A DNA stretch of 14,997 nucleotides from an uncultured Opitutales bacterium. Its GTDB lineage: Bacteria; Verrucomicrobiota; Verrucomicrobiia; Opitutales; Intestinicryptomonadaceae. Location of the stretch: contig URDC01000037.1 of assembly GCA_900546565.1 (NCBI GenBank), positions 1 to 14,997 of the forward strand, read 5' to 3'. Below, in pieces: positions 1-6,804 of the stretch. Position 1 is the first letter of the stretch. Each line of letters starts with the position of its first letter. The position numbers were made by a program, and so were the translations under genes. Under the pieces are notes generated by a model that saw only the letters and a program-made list of their open reading frames with translations, was not told the DNA's origin and ran no database searches.

Positions 1-37
1 CGCCGACGGTGCGCGTCTTATAAAAGACTCGTCGGCG
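1..37. repeat. Inverted repeat / hairpin beyond the helicase stop codon
   Basis: Positions 1-7 (CGCCGAC) are perfectly complementary to 31-37 (GTCGGCG). Inside them, 15-19 (GTCTT) pairs with 24-28 (AAGAC) around an ATAA loop. The internal loop is asymmetric, 7 against 2 bases. It lies 23 bases past the stop codon of the minus-strand helicase, so it could end that transcript or belong to whatever lies left of the window. No T-tract can be checked on the minus side because the window ends. A weaker CGCG/CGCG hairpin at 45-56 is followed by T residues on the plus strand and could terminate a convergent gene from the left. The structure is seen; the function is a guess. Confidence 0.4.
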
Positions 38-60
38 AAGCAAACGCGCCCTCGCGGTTT

Positions 61-1569
61 TTAGCGATTGCGGCGGCGGGGGCGACGCACCGCCTCTTCA
101 AGCTGCGGCTCGTTGAGATAGTTGAAGCCTTCAAGCTTGCGCCGCTCAATGCGCATACCGATAAAAGATTCAATCTTTTGCAAAAACGCCGTCTCGTCGG
201 ACGAATAAAGCGTGATTGCAAAACCCTCCGTGTTGGCGCGCCCCGTGCGCCCAATGCGGTGGACATAGTCTTCGGAGTGCTCGGGCACATTGTAGTTTAT
301 CACACAGCCCACCCCCGAAATGTCAAGCCCGCGCGAGGCAATGTCGGTGGCAACCAAAATCGAAGTCTTGCGCTCTTTGAAGTCGCGCAAGGCCTTGTCG
401 CGCTCGCGCTGGGTGCGGTCGGAGTGGAGGGTCGAAACCTTGTAGTCATGCCCTTCGAGCCATTGGGTAATCCTGTCGGCGTCCACACGCGTGCGCGTGA
501 AAACAATCAGACTTTCATACGAAAGCGTTTCGAGAAGCTTTATCAATAAGTCGTATTTCTGGATACCGTCGACGGGATACACGCAGTGCTCAATCGTATC
601 CGCAGGACTGTGAACAATGCCGATGTCGATTTTTTCGGGATCGCGCAACGCCCACGACGAAAGCCGCATAACCGCGTCGGGCATAGTCGCCGAGAAAAAC
701 AGCGTCTGACGTTCGACGGGACATTTTCGGATTATGTAGGAAACGTCTTCAATGAAGCCCATATCGAACATTCTGTCGACTTCGTCCAAAACCAGATACT
801 TGACCTTCGAAAGCGAAATCGCGCGTTGACGCATAAGGTCGAGCAAACGCCCGGGAGTCGCCACAACAATGTCCACACCGGCGCGGAGCGCGTCAATCTG
901 CCGCTGCATTGAAACTCCGCCTTGAACCAAAAGCGCGCGCGCGGGCGTGTATTTCGAGAAATTCACAAACGCTTCATACGTCTGCGCCGCAAGCTCGCGC
1001 GTGGGGCTTAGAACAAGCACCGACACCCCACCCGAGCATTCAAGCTTGTCGACAATCGGCAAAGCAAACGCGGCAGTCTTGCCCGTGCCCGTCTGCGCCG
1101 TGGCTATGACATCGCGCCCCGAAAGAACCGCAGGAATCGCATTTTTCTGAACCCCCGTCGGCGTCTTGTAGCCCATATCCTTGACCGCCGAAAGCGCCGC
1201 AGCCGACAGTCCGAGAGCCGCAAATTCGGCGACATCGTCGCCAAGCTGCTCGGCAGTGTAGCACGCGGGAACCACCTTCGGCTCAATCGGCTTCGACGGA
1301 CGCTCCAAAACCTCCTCGGAAACTTCCGAGTTCGCAAAAACCTCCTCTTTGCGCCCACCGCGACGACGTCGTCCGCCGCGAGCCTGCCCCGAGTTGTCCG
1401 AACGCCTGCTACGCCTGTTTCCGCGGCCGGCAGACGTATTTTCCTCCGCGCCGAAGCCCGATTTTTTCGCTCCGCGCCCCTGTTGGCGGCTCGCCCCGTT
1501 CGCACGGGGTTTACGAGTGTCTTTTTTGCCGATTCCGATAACCGACAATATCTTTTTTAGTATCTTCAT
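61..1569 (-). CDS. rhlE: DEAD-box ATP-dependent RNA helicase (RhlE-like)
   Basis: This is a superfamily 2 RNA helicase that unwinds short RNA duplexes using ATP; RhlE-type members act in ribosome assembly, RNA decay and cold adaptation. The 502 residues start with a basic, low-complexity tail (about 1-100, rich in Arg, Lys and Gly) that probably binds RNA. The helicase core follows: Q motif around F116-Q141, Walker A AQTGTGKT (158-165), PTREL (189-193), TPGR (238-241), motif II DEVD (262-265), SAT (293-295), TDIASRGLDI (408-417) and HRIGRTGR (437-444). The C-terminus ends in another Arg-rich patch. Motif II is DEVD rather than DEAD; the Asp-Glu that handle Mg-ATP are kept, so activity is expected. 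It is divergent from the secreted-protein gene. No Shine-Dalgarno sequence precedes the ATG. The family is certain; the exact subfamily is less so. Confidence 0.95.
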   Translation of the reverse strand: MKILKKILSVIGIGKKDTRKPRANGASRQQGRGAKKSGFGAEENTSAGRGNRRSRRSDNSGQARGGRRRRGGRKEEVFANSEVSEEVLERPSKPIEPKVVPACYTAEQLGDDVAEFAALGLSAAALSAVKDMGYKTPTGVQKNAIPAVLSGRDVIATAQTGTGKTAAFALPIVDKLECSGGVSVLVLSPTRELAAQTYEAFVNFSKYTPARALLVQGGVSMQRQIDALRAGVDIVVATPGRLLDLMRQRAISLSKVKYLVLDEVDRMFDMGFIEDVSYIIRKCPVERQTLFFSATMPDAVMRLSSWALRDPEKIDIGIVHSPADTIEHCVYPVDGIQKYDLLIKLLETLSYESLIVFTRTRVDADRITQWLEGHDYKVSTLHSDRTQRERDKALRDFKERKTSILVATDIASRGLDISGVGCVINYNVPEHSEDYVHRIGRTGRANTEGFAITLYSSDETAFLQKIESFIGMRIERRKLEGFNYLNEPQLEEAVRRPRRRNR

Positions 1570-1578
1570 TTTGCGTAA

Positions 1579-1606
1579 AATGTATACCCAACGCCCCTCT
1601 TTGCAA
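1579..1606 (-). promoter_or_regulatory. Candidate promoter of the helicase gene
   Basis: Read on the minus strand, TTGCAA (1601-1606) and TACATT (1579-1584) are separated by 16 bases and match the sigma-70 hexamers at 4 of 6 positions each. The -10-like box ends 9 bases before the start codon, which leaves room for only a few bases of leader. An overlapping alternative -10, TATACA at 1581-1586, is also possible but sits only 14 bases from the -35-like box. This is seen by eye only. Confidence 0.35.
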
Positions 1607-1627
1607 GCTTAAACTGCGTAAAAAAGA

Positions 1628-1633
1628 TTGACA
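1628..1633 (+). promoter_or_regulatory. Isolated -35-like TTGACA upstream of the secreted-protein gene
   Basis: A perfect TTGACA lies 37 bases before the ATG at 1665. About 17 bases downstream the sequence is AGCCTG, which is a poor -10 box. No Shine-Dalgarno sequence precedes the ATG. It could be half of a weak or activator-dependent promoter, or chance. Confidence 0.25.
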
Positions 1634-1664
1634 TAGTCCGTGTGGGCAATAGCCTGTCGCATCT

Positions 1665-3317
1665 ATGAATACAAAGATAATTACCCTAATCTTTTTATCC
1701 GCATTTTTGGGAGCGGGGGTGGCAAAAGCCCAGGAAATACCCGCCGAAATCAAAGCGAAAATCGTCGCGGCATCGAAAGAGCGCAAAGCCCCCGAGGACA
1801 AACAGAGGGCGTGGGCAAGACGCCAGATTGAAGCGTGGGAGTCTATAAACACAATGACGTTCCAAATCCCCAAAGCGGACGTCGACGCAATCAAGGCTAC
1901 CGCGCAGAAAAAATTCCCGTGGACATTCGCAAAACAGGAACCGTTCATCTCCGACCAGGTTGACGCCTTCGCCGAACTTGCCGACATCAAAAAAACTTTC
2001 GATAAGGACGACGCAAAAACGCTTGTGGAGGCCCTCTTAAAAGAAAAGGACGGCGACTACCGCGCCGTTGTCGACGCACTTTCCAAAGACGCCGAAATCT
2101 ACGTCGAAATCAAAGAGACGTCCATAGAGGGCGTCGATCCCGAAATGCTTGCAGCCCTCAAAAAGGCGTTCGCCTTGCAGTTCCCGACCGACCTGACAAA
2201 ACAGCGCGAACAGCTGCGGAAATACGAGTCGATTATGAACGTCTATAACCGCGCCCTCGAAGAAAAACGCCAGCGCGAAAACGCCCCGCAGGAAAAGAAA
2301 ATCACCAAGAGCGAAATCCTGCAAAAGGCGGAGGCCGCTTTCAACAAGAGCACAATTATCATCACGGGCAACGGCAAAACCGCGACGGGTATCGTCGTCG
2401 AAATCAAGGGCGAAAAGGCGCTCATATTCCCCGCATCGCTCTATTCCGGCAGCGGGCTCACCGCAACAAACACTTCGGGCGACGAAGCTTCAATCTCGCT
2501 CAAAAAAGTCTTCTCGGCTAAAAACGCGCCGCTTATGCTCGTATTTCTCAAAGACTTCCCGTTCGAAGTCGGCATAACCGATTTCGCCACTGCCGACGAG
2601 TTGCGCGACAACATCAATAAACCCGTCATCTTGGTGGGATACAGCGGCGAGCAAATCCGCCCCGCGCTTATGCACCTTTCGAAAGTCGTAAAGGACACTA
2701 TTAAAATGACGCGCCCCGTGATGTCGTCCTACTACGAGGGCTCGCTGATTCTCGATCAAAAGACATTCAAGCCCGTCGCAATCGCAGTGCTGCCCGAGCG
2801 CGAAATGCCCGATTTCGACTTCACATCGAACAGATTGGCGTCCGATTATAACCGCGTTGTCGAACGCCTCCAACGCCAGCTTATCTCGATTAGAACCGAT
2901 GTCCCGCTTGAATGGGAACCCGTCGAAATCGACAAAATGCGCGAACAAGTTCGCGATTACGAGAAAATCAAGAGCATAAACGAAGCTCTGTCGGTCATGA
3001 TTTCGGGTTCGCTCGACGACGCATTGCGCCACAAGGCGTGCACCGCGATTGTCGAAAAGGCGCGCGATACACTTTCGCGCAGAATGGACATCTCGAAAGT
3101 GCGCCTTGAATACCGCTCGTATATCACACAGATTATAAACATGATACGCCGCCCGCTTGAAAAGGCGCAAAAGGAGGGCGTCTACGCCAACTTGCGCAAC
3201 GAAGAGGCGTTCCAGATTAAATTCACAAGCGCGGTTTACGCAGAGTTGAAAAACGAATTGCGCAACAATTCGTATTCGCTCGCCCCGCGCGAGTTCAGAA
3301 AGGCGTTCGAAAAATAA
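1665..3317 (+). CDS. Secreted protein with degenerate trypsin-like domain, function unknown
   Basis: I do not recognise this gene by name. The 550 residues begin with a clear Sec signal peptide (K4, hydrophobic 5-20, AKA then Q23 as likely signal peptidase I site), so the product is exported, with no later membrane segment. Residues about 25-220 are charged and mostly helical, with a coiled-coil-like stretch near 180-210. Residues about 226-378 look like a chymotrypsin-type beta-barrel: STIIITGNGKTATGIVVE, then LIFPASLY, then PLMLVFL, then VGYSGE and YYEGSLILD. The places where His, Asp and Ser would stand carry PASL, APLML and YEGS, so a catalytic triad is not visible. The C-terminal third (400-550) is charged helix again. 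It is monocistronic, divergent from the helicase and convergent with thiL. The fold assignment is inference; a binding or scaffold role outside the cytoplasm is possible. Confidence 0.85.
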   Translation: MNTKIITLIFLSAFLGAGVAKAQEIPAEIKAKIVAASKERKAPEDKQRAWARRQIEAWESINTMTFQIPKADVDAIKATAQKKFPWTFAKQEPFISDQVDAFAELADIKKTFDKDDAKTLVEALLKEKDGDYRAVVDALSKDAEIYVEIKETSIEGVDPEMLAALKKAFALQFPTDLTKQREQLRKYESIMNVYNRALEEKRQRENAPQEKKITKSEILQKAEAAFNKSTIIITGNGKTATGIVVEIKGEKALIFPASLYSGSGLTATNTSGDEASISLKKVFSAKNAPLMLVFLKDFPFEVGITDFATADELRDNINKPVILVGYSGEQIRPALMHLSKVVKDTIKMTRPVMSSYYEGSLILDQKTFKPVAIAVLPEREMPDFDFTSNRLASDYNRVVERLQRQLISIRTDVPLEWEPVEIDKMREQVRDYEKIKSINEALSVMISGSLDDALRHKACTAIVEKARDTLSRRMDISKVRLEYRSYITQIINMIRRPLEKAQKEGVYANLRNEEAFQIKFTSAVYAELKNELRNNSYSLAPREFRKAFEK

Positions 3318-3425
3318 CGTCTAAAATCGGTCAAAAAATCGGGCGAAAAACGCCTGATATTGGCGCGAAAAAACCTCAAAAACGCGCCGAAAATGCCTAA
3401 AAAAACACCCAAAAAACGCGCAAAA
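3310..3425. other. Phased A-tract array, predicted bent DNA
   Basis: Ten runs of four to seven A occur on the plus strand, centred near 3312, 3324, 3335, 3348, 3370, 3380, 3391, 3402, 3413 and 3423. One position near 3359 is skipped. The mean spacing is about 11 bases, close to one helical turn, which is the classic arrangement for intrinsically curved DNA. The array starts in the last codons of the secreted-protein gene and runs into the terminator. Small hairpins sit within it: GGCG-AAAAA-CGCC at 3342-3354, and GGCGCG (3362-3367) with CGCGCC (3383-3388). Confidence 0.55.
3333..3356 (-). terminator. Candidate secondary terminator for thiL transcript
   Basis: On the minus strand CAGGCG (3356-3351), a TTTTT loop and CGCCCG (3345-3340) form a short stem with one A-C mismatch, followed by A and six T (3338-3333). 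It lies beyond the strong terminator at 3411-3449, so it could catch read-through of the thiL operon. The stem is short. Confidence 0.35.
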
Positions 3426-3449
3426 TCGAGTCGGTTTTGCGCGTTTTTT
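3411..3449. terminator. Bidirectional rho-independent terminator between convergent genes
   Basis: The left arm 3411-3425 (AAAAAACGCGCAAAA) is the perfect reverse complement of the right arm 3435-3449, around a 9-base loop. Each arm ends in six A or T, so the stem with its U-run works in both directions. It would end the secreted-protein transcript from the left and the pyrBC-CPBP-thiL transcript from the right. Confidence 0.9.
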
Positions 3450-3480
3450 ACATAAAAATGGGCGAAAAAATAGAGGGGGT

Positions 3481-4698
3481 TCAGCCCGAAAAATGCTCGA
3501 AACCGCGACCCTCGAAGACGGTCGGCACGGACGCGGACGGGGCGAGATTCAACTTCAAAAGCCCCCCGCAGAACTCTTTTTCGACACCGCCCTGCTCCGC
3601 TTCGACCGTCTGCCCGTTTGAGGCTGAGTTTCTTTCTTCGGAAGCCTTTTCATTTGAGGGATTCAGCCCTTTTTTGACGTTCTGTTCTTTTGAGGGATTC
3701 AGCCTTTTTTCGGCGGCGATGACGCGCCCGATTCTGTAAAGCGGAAAGGCGGGGAATGCCGCTAAATATGCGGCTTCGAAGTCGGCTGCCGACTGCGGAG
3801 TAGGCGCGGAAATCGAAAAGAGAAGCTCGTAGTCCTCGCCGTCACACAGGGCTTTTTCGACACTGCGCTTACCGCAAAATTCGCGCACTGGGACAAAATC
3901 CAAAACGGCAATACAATCGGGAGCGAGAACGTTTTTTATGTCGATAGCCAACCCGTCGCTAATGTCCGTGCAGGACGTAATTTTTGCGCGCAGCTCGTTG
4001 ACCGTATTGGAGTTAGCAACAGCGTTCAGAGGCTCGGCAGGATTGAAATTTGTTTCGGATGCAGTGGAAGGAATTATAGTCGAGGCGTTCCATTTGGCGA
4101 GCCACAAGCCTTGCGGTATGCGCGGGGTAAAAAGCAAATGGTGTCGGGTTTCGAGCGAATAGCCGAGTTTGCCCGTGGTGTAGAGAATGTCGCCCGAATG
4201 CGCATTCGAGCGCAGAAGCGGCGGGGTGTCGCCGCCGCCCAAGAGTGTGAGCGACATCGAGAAAAATTTGTCCGCGCCCGAATCGGAAATGTCTCCGCCG
4301 ATAATTTCAATATTGTATTGGCGTGCGACTGCGGCGAGTCCGCGGGCGAAATCTTCGAGCCAAGACGCCGAAACGTCGCCCGAAATCACGGCGGCTATAA
4401 CCGCCCTTTGGGGGACTCCGCCCATTGAAGCGATGTCGCTGATGTTGCGTTTTAGCAGTTTTGCGCCCGCCTCGGCGGCTGTGCAGGAATCGTCAAAATG
4501 GCGTCCGTAAACGAGGGAATCGACGGTGATGTAATTATGTTTGTAGAGGGTGTCGCGCCCGAACACGGCGCAATCGTCGCCGCCGCCGCGTGGCGCGGGC
4601 GGGCAGGTGTCGCCGTAGGCGGAGAGTATGCGCGAAATTAGGGCGCGTTCGCCGATTTTTTTTACGGGGTCGGAAGTGTCGAAAATATGGCGGCTCAT
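3481..4698 (-). CDS. thiL: Thiamine-monophosphate kinase ThiL with repeat-bearing insertion
   Basis: ThiL phosphorylates thiamine monophosphate to thiamine diphosphate, the active cofactor, in the cytoplasm. It belongs to the PurM/SelD-like ATPase family. Visible family motifs are GGDDCAVFG (39-47), VDSLVYGRHF (59-68), the metal-binding NISDIASMGG (85-94), GGDIS (134-138), TDISDGL (244-250), DGEDYELLF (286-294) and the terminal RGFEHF (398-403). At 405 residues it is longer than the usual 310-340. The excess sits in two loops: about 205-236, and about 329-390, between YRIGRV and the final HF motif. The second insert carries a 12-residue repeat. The ATG overlaps the CPBP stop codon by four bases (ATGA), so it is probably translated by coupling; no Shine-Dalgarno sequence is seen. 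It is the last gene of the pyrB operon. The identification is firm; the effect of the inserts is unknown. Confidence 0.93.
   Translation of the reverse strand: MSRHIFDTSDPVKKIGERALISRILSAYGDTCPPAPRGGGDDCAVFGRDTLYKHNYITVDSLVYGRHFDDSCTAAEAGAKLLKRNISDIASMGGVPQRAVIAAVISGDVSASWLEDFARGLAAVARQYNIEIIGGDISDSGADKFFSMSLTLLGGGDTPPLLRSNAHSGDILYTTGKLGYSLETRHHLLFTPRIPQGLWLAKWNASTIIPSTASETNFNPAEPLNAVANSNTVNELRAKITSCTDISDGLAIDIKNVLAPDCIAVLDFVPVREFCGKRSVEKALCDGEDYELLFSISAPTPQSAADFEAAYLAAFPAFPLYRIGRVIAAEKRLNPSKEQNVKKGLNPSNEKASEERNSASNGQTVEAEQGGVEKEFCGGLLKLNLAPSASVPTVFEGRGFEHFSG
3617..3724 (-). repeat. Tandem 36-bp in-frame repeat within thiL
   Basis: The 16-base string TTTGAGGGATTCAGCC occurs at 3653-3668 and 3689-3704, exactly 36 bases apart, with similarity extending to about 3646-3676 and 3682-3712. 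A much weaker third unit begins at 3617 (TTTGAGG). In ThiL these give three 12-residue units at about 329-364: AEKRLNPSKEQN, VKKGLNPSNEKA and SEERNSASNGQT. The spacing keeps the reading frame. Only three units are present and there is no unique spacer, so this is not a CRISPR. Confidence 0.75.
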
Positions 4699-5516
4699 TG
4701 CGCGGTGATGACTATCAGGACTACATTGAGGATATTAAACGCCGAATGGCACAAAATGGGGGCGACAATAGAGCCCGTGCGCTCGTAAAGCGAAGTCAAA
4801 AACAGGGCGACCACAAACAGCGGCACAGCCGCGAACGCGTTTGAATGCAATGCCGCAAACAATGCCGAAACGAGGAATGCCGACGCGCGAGCCGCCGTTT
4901 GCGGGTCGAGTTTTTCAACAAAGACGCCCTTGACGCAGCGGTAGAAAACGCCGCGAAAAAGCAGTTCCTCTACAATCGGCGCAAGAACCGTGAACGATGC
5001 GAGCGCGGCGGCGAATGCGAACTTGTTTTGGGTGCGTTTGAAAAGCTCTATGATTTCCTGTTTTTGCGGCAGCTCGCCCGTGATTATGAAGACCGCCGCG
5101 TTTATTGCAAGCGACACCGCTATGACGCAGGCGAGCATACAAACGAAATATTTTGCGGCTTTTTTGAGCGTGAAAGAGTCGGCGAAGAATCCGAATTCGA
5201 AATGCGAGCTGGCAAATTTTTTATAGACGAACACGCATGCCAATAATGCGAGCTGGTATGCGGGCGCGTAGGCGAAAGTAGAGACGGTTTCGTCGGCAAA
5301 GAGGCGTCTAAAAAGCTGTGATGCCGCCGAGCAAAAAAGCAGCATAAAGCAAAGAAGCGCGCCGAACAAAAACAAGTCCGCCGCGCGAAGCCCGACTGCC
5401 GAAGCCTCGGCGCGGCGCAGTCTGTCGGGGCTTGGGGAGAATTCGAGTCTGAACCCGACAAGCGCGAACGCCGCCGCGAAGCCCGCCAAAACCGAAGCTA
5501 TTGCAACCGCCGACAT
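4695..5516 (-). CDS. CPBP-family intramembrane metalloprotease (CAAX protease/bacteriocin-processing type)
   Basis: This is a polytopic membrane protein of 273 residues with about seven or eight hydrophobic segments (for example 2-22, 47-68, 86-98, 122-146, 165-182, 209-224, 228-243, 248-270). The ABI/CPBP signature is complete: EELLFRG at 183-189 (E183, E184, R188), the conserved His in FAALH (H224), and HSAFN (H257, N261). These residues form the presumed zinc site within the membrane. Family members include prenyl-protein proteases and bacteriocin-immunity proteins, but most bacterial ones have no known substrate. Nothing here (no precursor peptide, no CAAX-like partner) suggests one. It starts 10 bases after the pyrC stop and overlaps thiL by four bases, so it is co-transcribed with both. 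Family assignment is firm; role unknown. Confidence 0.88.
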   Translation of the reverse strand: MSAVAIASVLAGFAAAFALVGFRLEFSPSPDRLRRAEASAVGLRAADLFLFGALLCFMLLFCSAASQLFRRLFADETVSTFAYAPAYQLALLACVFVYKKFASSHFEFGFFADSFTLKKAAKYFVCMLACVIAVSLAINAAVFIITGELPQKQEIIELFKRTQNKFAFAAALASFTVLAPIVEELLFRGVFYRCVKGVFVEKLDPQTAARASAFLVSALFAALHSNAFAAVPLFVVALFLTSLYERTGSIVAPILCHSAFNILNVVLIVITAQ

Positions 5517-5526
5517 TCCGATTTAT

Positions 5527-6789
5527 CTACGCGCTAAAAACCTCCCTGCCGTCGACGAATGTCCGCATAACGCGGCCGCGCAGTTTTTTGCCGAGCCACG
5601 GCGAATTTTTGGAGCGCGAAACGGGTTTCGAGTATGTCCACTCGGCGTTTTCGTCAATCAAAACGAAGTCGGCGGGCGAACCTATTTTTAGTGTGCCCGC
5701 GTCGACGCCAAGCAGCTGCGCGGGGCGCGTCGACATAAGTTCGACGAGTTTCGAAAGCCCGATTTTTTTGGAGCGCACGAGAACCTCGTGGCAGATGCTG
5801 AAAGCGGTTTCCGAGCCGGTTATGCCGAAGGGGGCGAGGTTGAATTCCCTGTCCTTTTCGGTTTCGGTATGCGGGGCGTGGTCGGTTGCAATGACTTCGA
5901 TTGTGCCGTCTACGACGCCCTTGATGAGGGCTTTGCGGTCGTCCTCCGAGCGCAGCGGCGGGCACATTTTATAGTTGGTGTCGAAGTCCGCAAGACATGC
6001 GTCGGTGAGGGCGAGGTGGTGCGGGGTAGCCTCCGCCGAGACGCTTATGCCGCGTTTTTTGGCGCGTCGGATTATGTCGACGGAAAGCGAGCTTGAAATG
6101 TGCTGCAAGTGGATATGCGACTTTGTATACAGAGCCAAAATGACGTCGCGCGAGACGATGATGTCTTCCGCCGCGCTCGGCCAGCCGCCCAAGCCGAGGC
6201 GCACCGACCACTCGCCCTCGTGGATTTGCCCCGAGGAAGTTAGGGTAGACTCCTGACAGTGGTCCATTACGAAAAGCCCGAACATTTTTGCATACTGCAT
6301 TGCGTTGCGCATAATTTCCGCGCTTTGAACGCAGGAACCGTCGTCGGTTATGGCGCGGACGCCCATACTTTTAAGCGAGCCGAGCGGGGCGAGCTTTTCG
6401 CCGTTTCTGCCCTCGGTTATGCAGCCGCTTTGGTAGACTTTGACGACGGCGGTTTCGCTTATGATGTCGTTAATAAGGCGGATTGTGGAGGGGTTGTCGG
6501 CGGCGGGAGAAGTGTTTGGCATTGCCACTATCGATGTCCAACCGCCCGCGGCGGCCGCCGCCGTGCCCGTCGCAACGGTTTCCTTGGCGGTTTGTCCGGG
6601 GTCTCGCAAGTGGACGTGCAAGTCGACAAAACCGGGGGCGAGAACAAGCCCCTTGGCGTCGATTGTCTTTGCCGATTTCGAGACCGACTCGACAAATTTT
6701 CCGCCGCGCACGAACACGCTGCGGACTTCGTCGATGTTTTGCGACGGGTCGACCACCCGCGCGTTTTTGACTATAAATTCACCCTTCAT
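5527..6789 (-). CDS. pyrC: Dihydroorotase (class I)
   Basis: Dihydroorotase closes N-carbamoyl-L-aspartate to dihydroorotate, the third step of de novo pyrimidine synthesis, using zinc. Numbering from the upstream ATG at 6795, the metal motif HVHLRDPG is at 60-67, followed by AMPNTSP (91-97), H179 in DHCQE, H231 in LQHIS, EATPHH (255-260) and TDHAPHTETEKD (304-315) with the catalytic Asp305. All key residues are present, so this looks active rather than the inactive PyrC-like partner some ATCases carry. There are two candidate starts. The ATG at 6789 is chosen because GGAG (minus strand, 6797-6800) lies 7 bases before it, against only 1 base from the ATG at 6795; the choice changes two residues. 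It lies just downstream of pyrB, so consecutive pathway enzymes are co-expressed. About 420 residues, usual for the family. Confidence 0.95.
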   Translation of the reverse strand: MKGEFIVKNARVVDPSQNIDEVRSVFVRGGKFVESVSKSAKTIDAKGLVLAPGFVDLHVHLRDPGQTAKETVATGTAAAAAGGWTSIVAMPNTSPAADNPSTIRLINDIISETAVVKVYQSGCITEGRNGEKLAPLGSLKSMGVRAITDDGSCVQSAEIMRNAMQYAKMFGLFVMDHCQESTLTSSGQIHEGEWSVRLGLGGWPSAAEDIIVSRDVILALYTKSHIHLQHISSSLSVDIIRRAKKRGISVSAEATPHHLALTDACLADFDTNYKMCPPLRSEDDRKALIKGVVDGTIEVIATDHAPHTETEKDREFNLAPFGITGSETAFSICHEVLVRSKKIGLSKLVELMSTRPAQLLGVDAGTLKIGSPADFVLIDENAEWTYSKPVSRSKNSPWLGKKLRGRVMRTFVDGREVFSA

Positions 6790-6796
6790 TTTCATT

Positions 6797-6800
6797 CTCC
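6797..6800 (-). promoter_or_regulatory. Ribosome binding site deciding the pyrC start
   Basis: GGAG on the minus strand lies 7 bases before the ATG at 6787-6789 and only 1 base before the in-frame ATG at 6793-6795, so it favours the downstream start. It sits in the gap after the pyrB stop codon. Confidence 0.6.
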
Positions 6801-6804
6801 GAAT

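Noticed and set aside
3617..3724. CRISPR-like array in thiL
   Set aside because: Only two good units and one degraded unit exist, units are contiguous without unique spacers, and they are translated in frame.
3437..3739. Plus-strand 100-codon frame after the terminator
   Set aside because: It is antisense to the 3' end of thiL and its repeated FEGFS pattern is simply the reverse of the thiL repeat.
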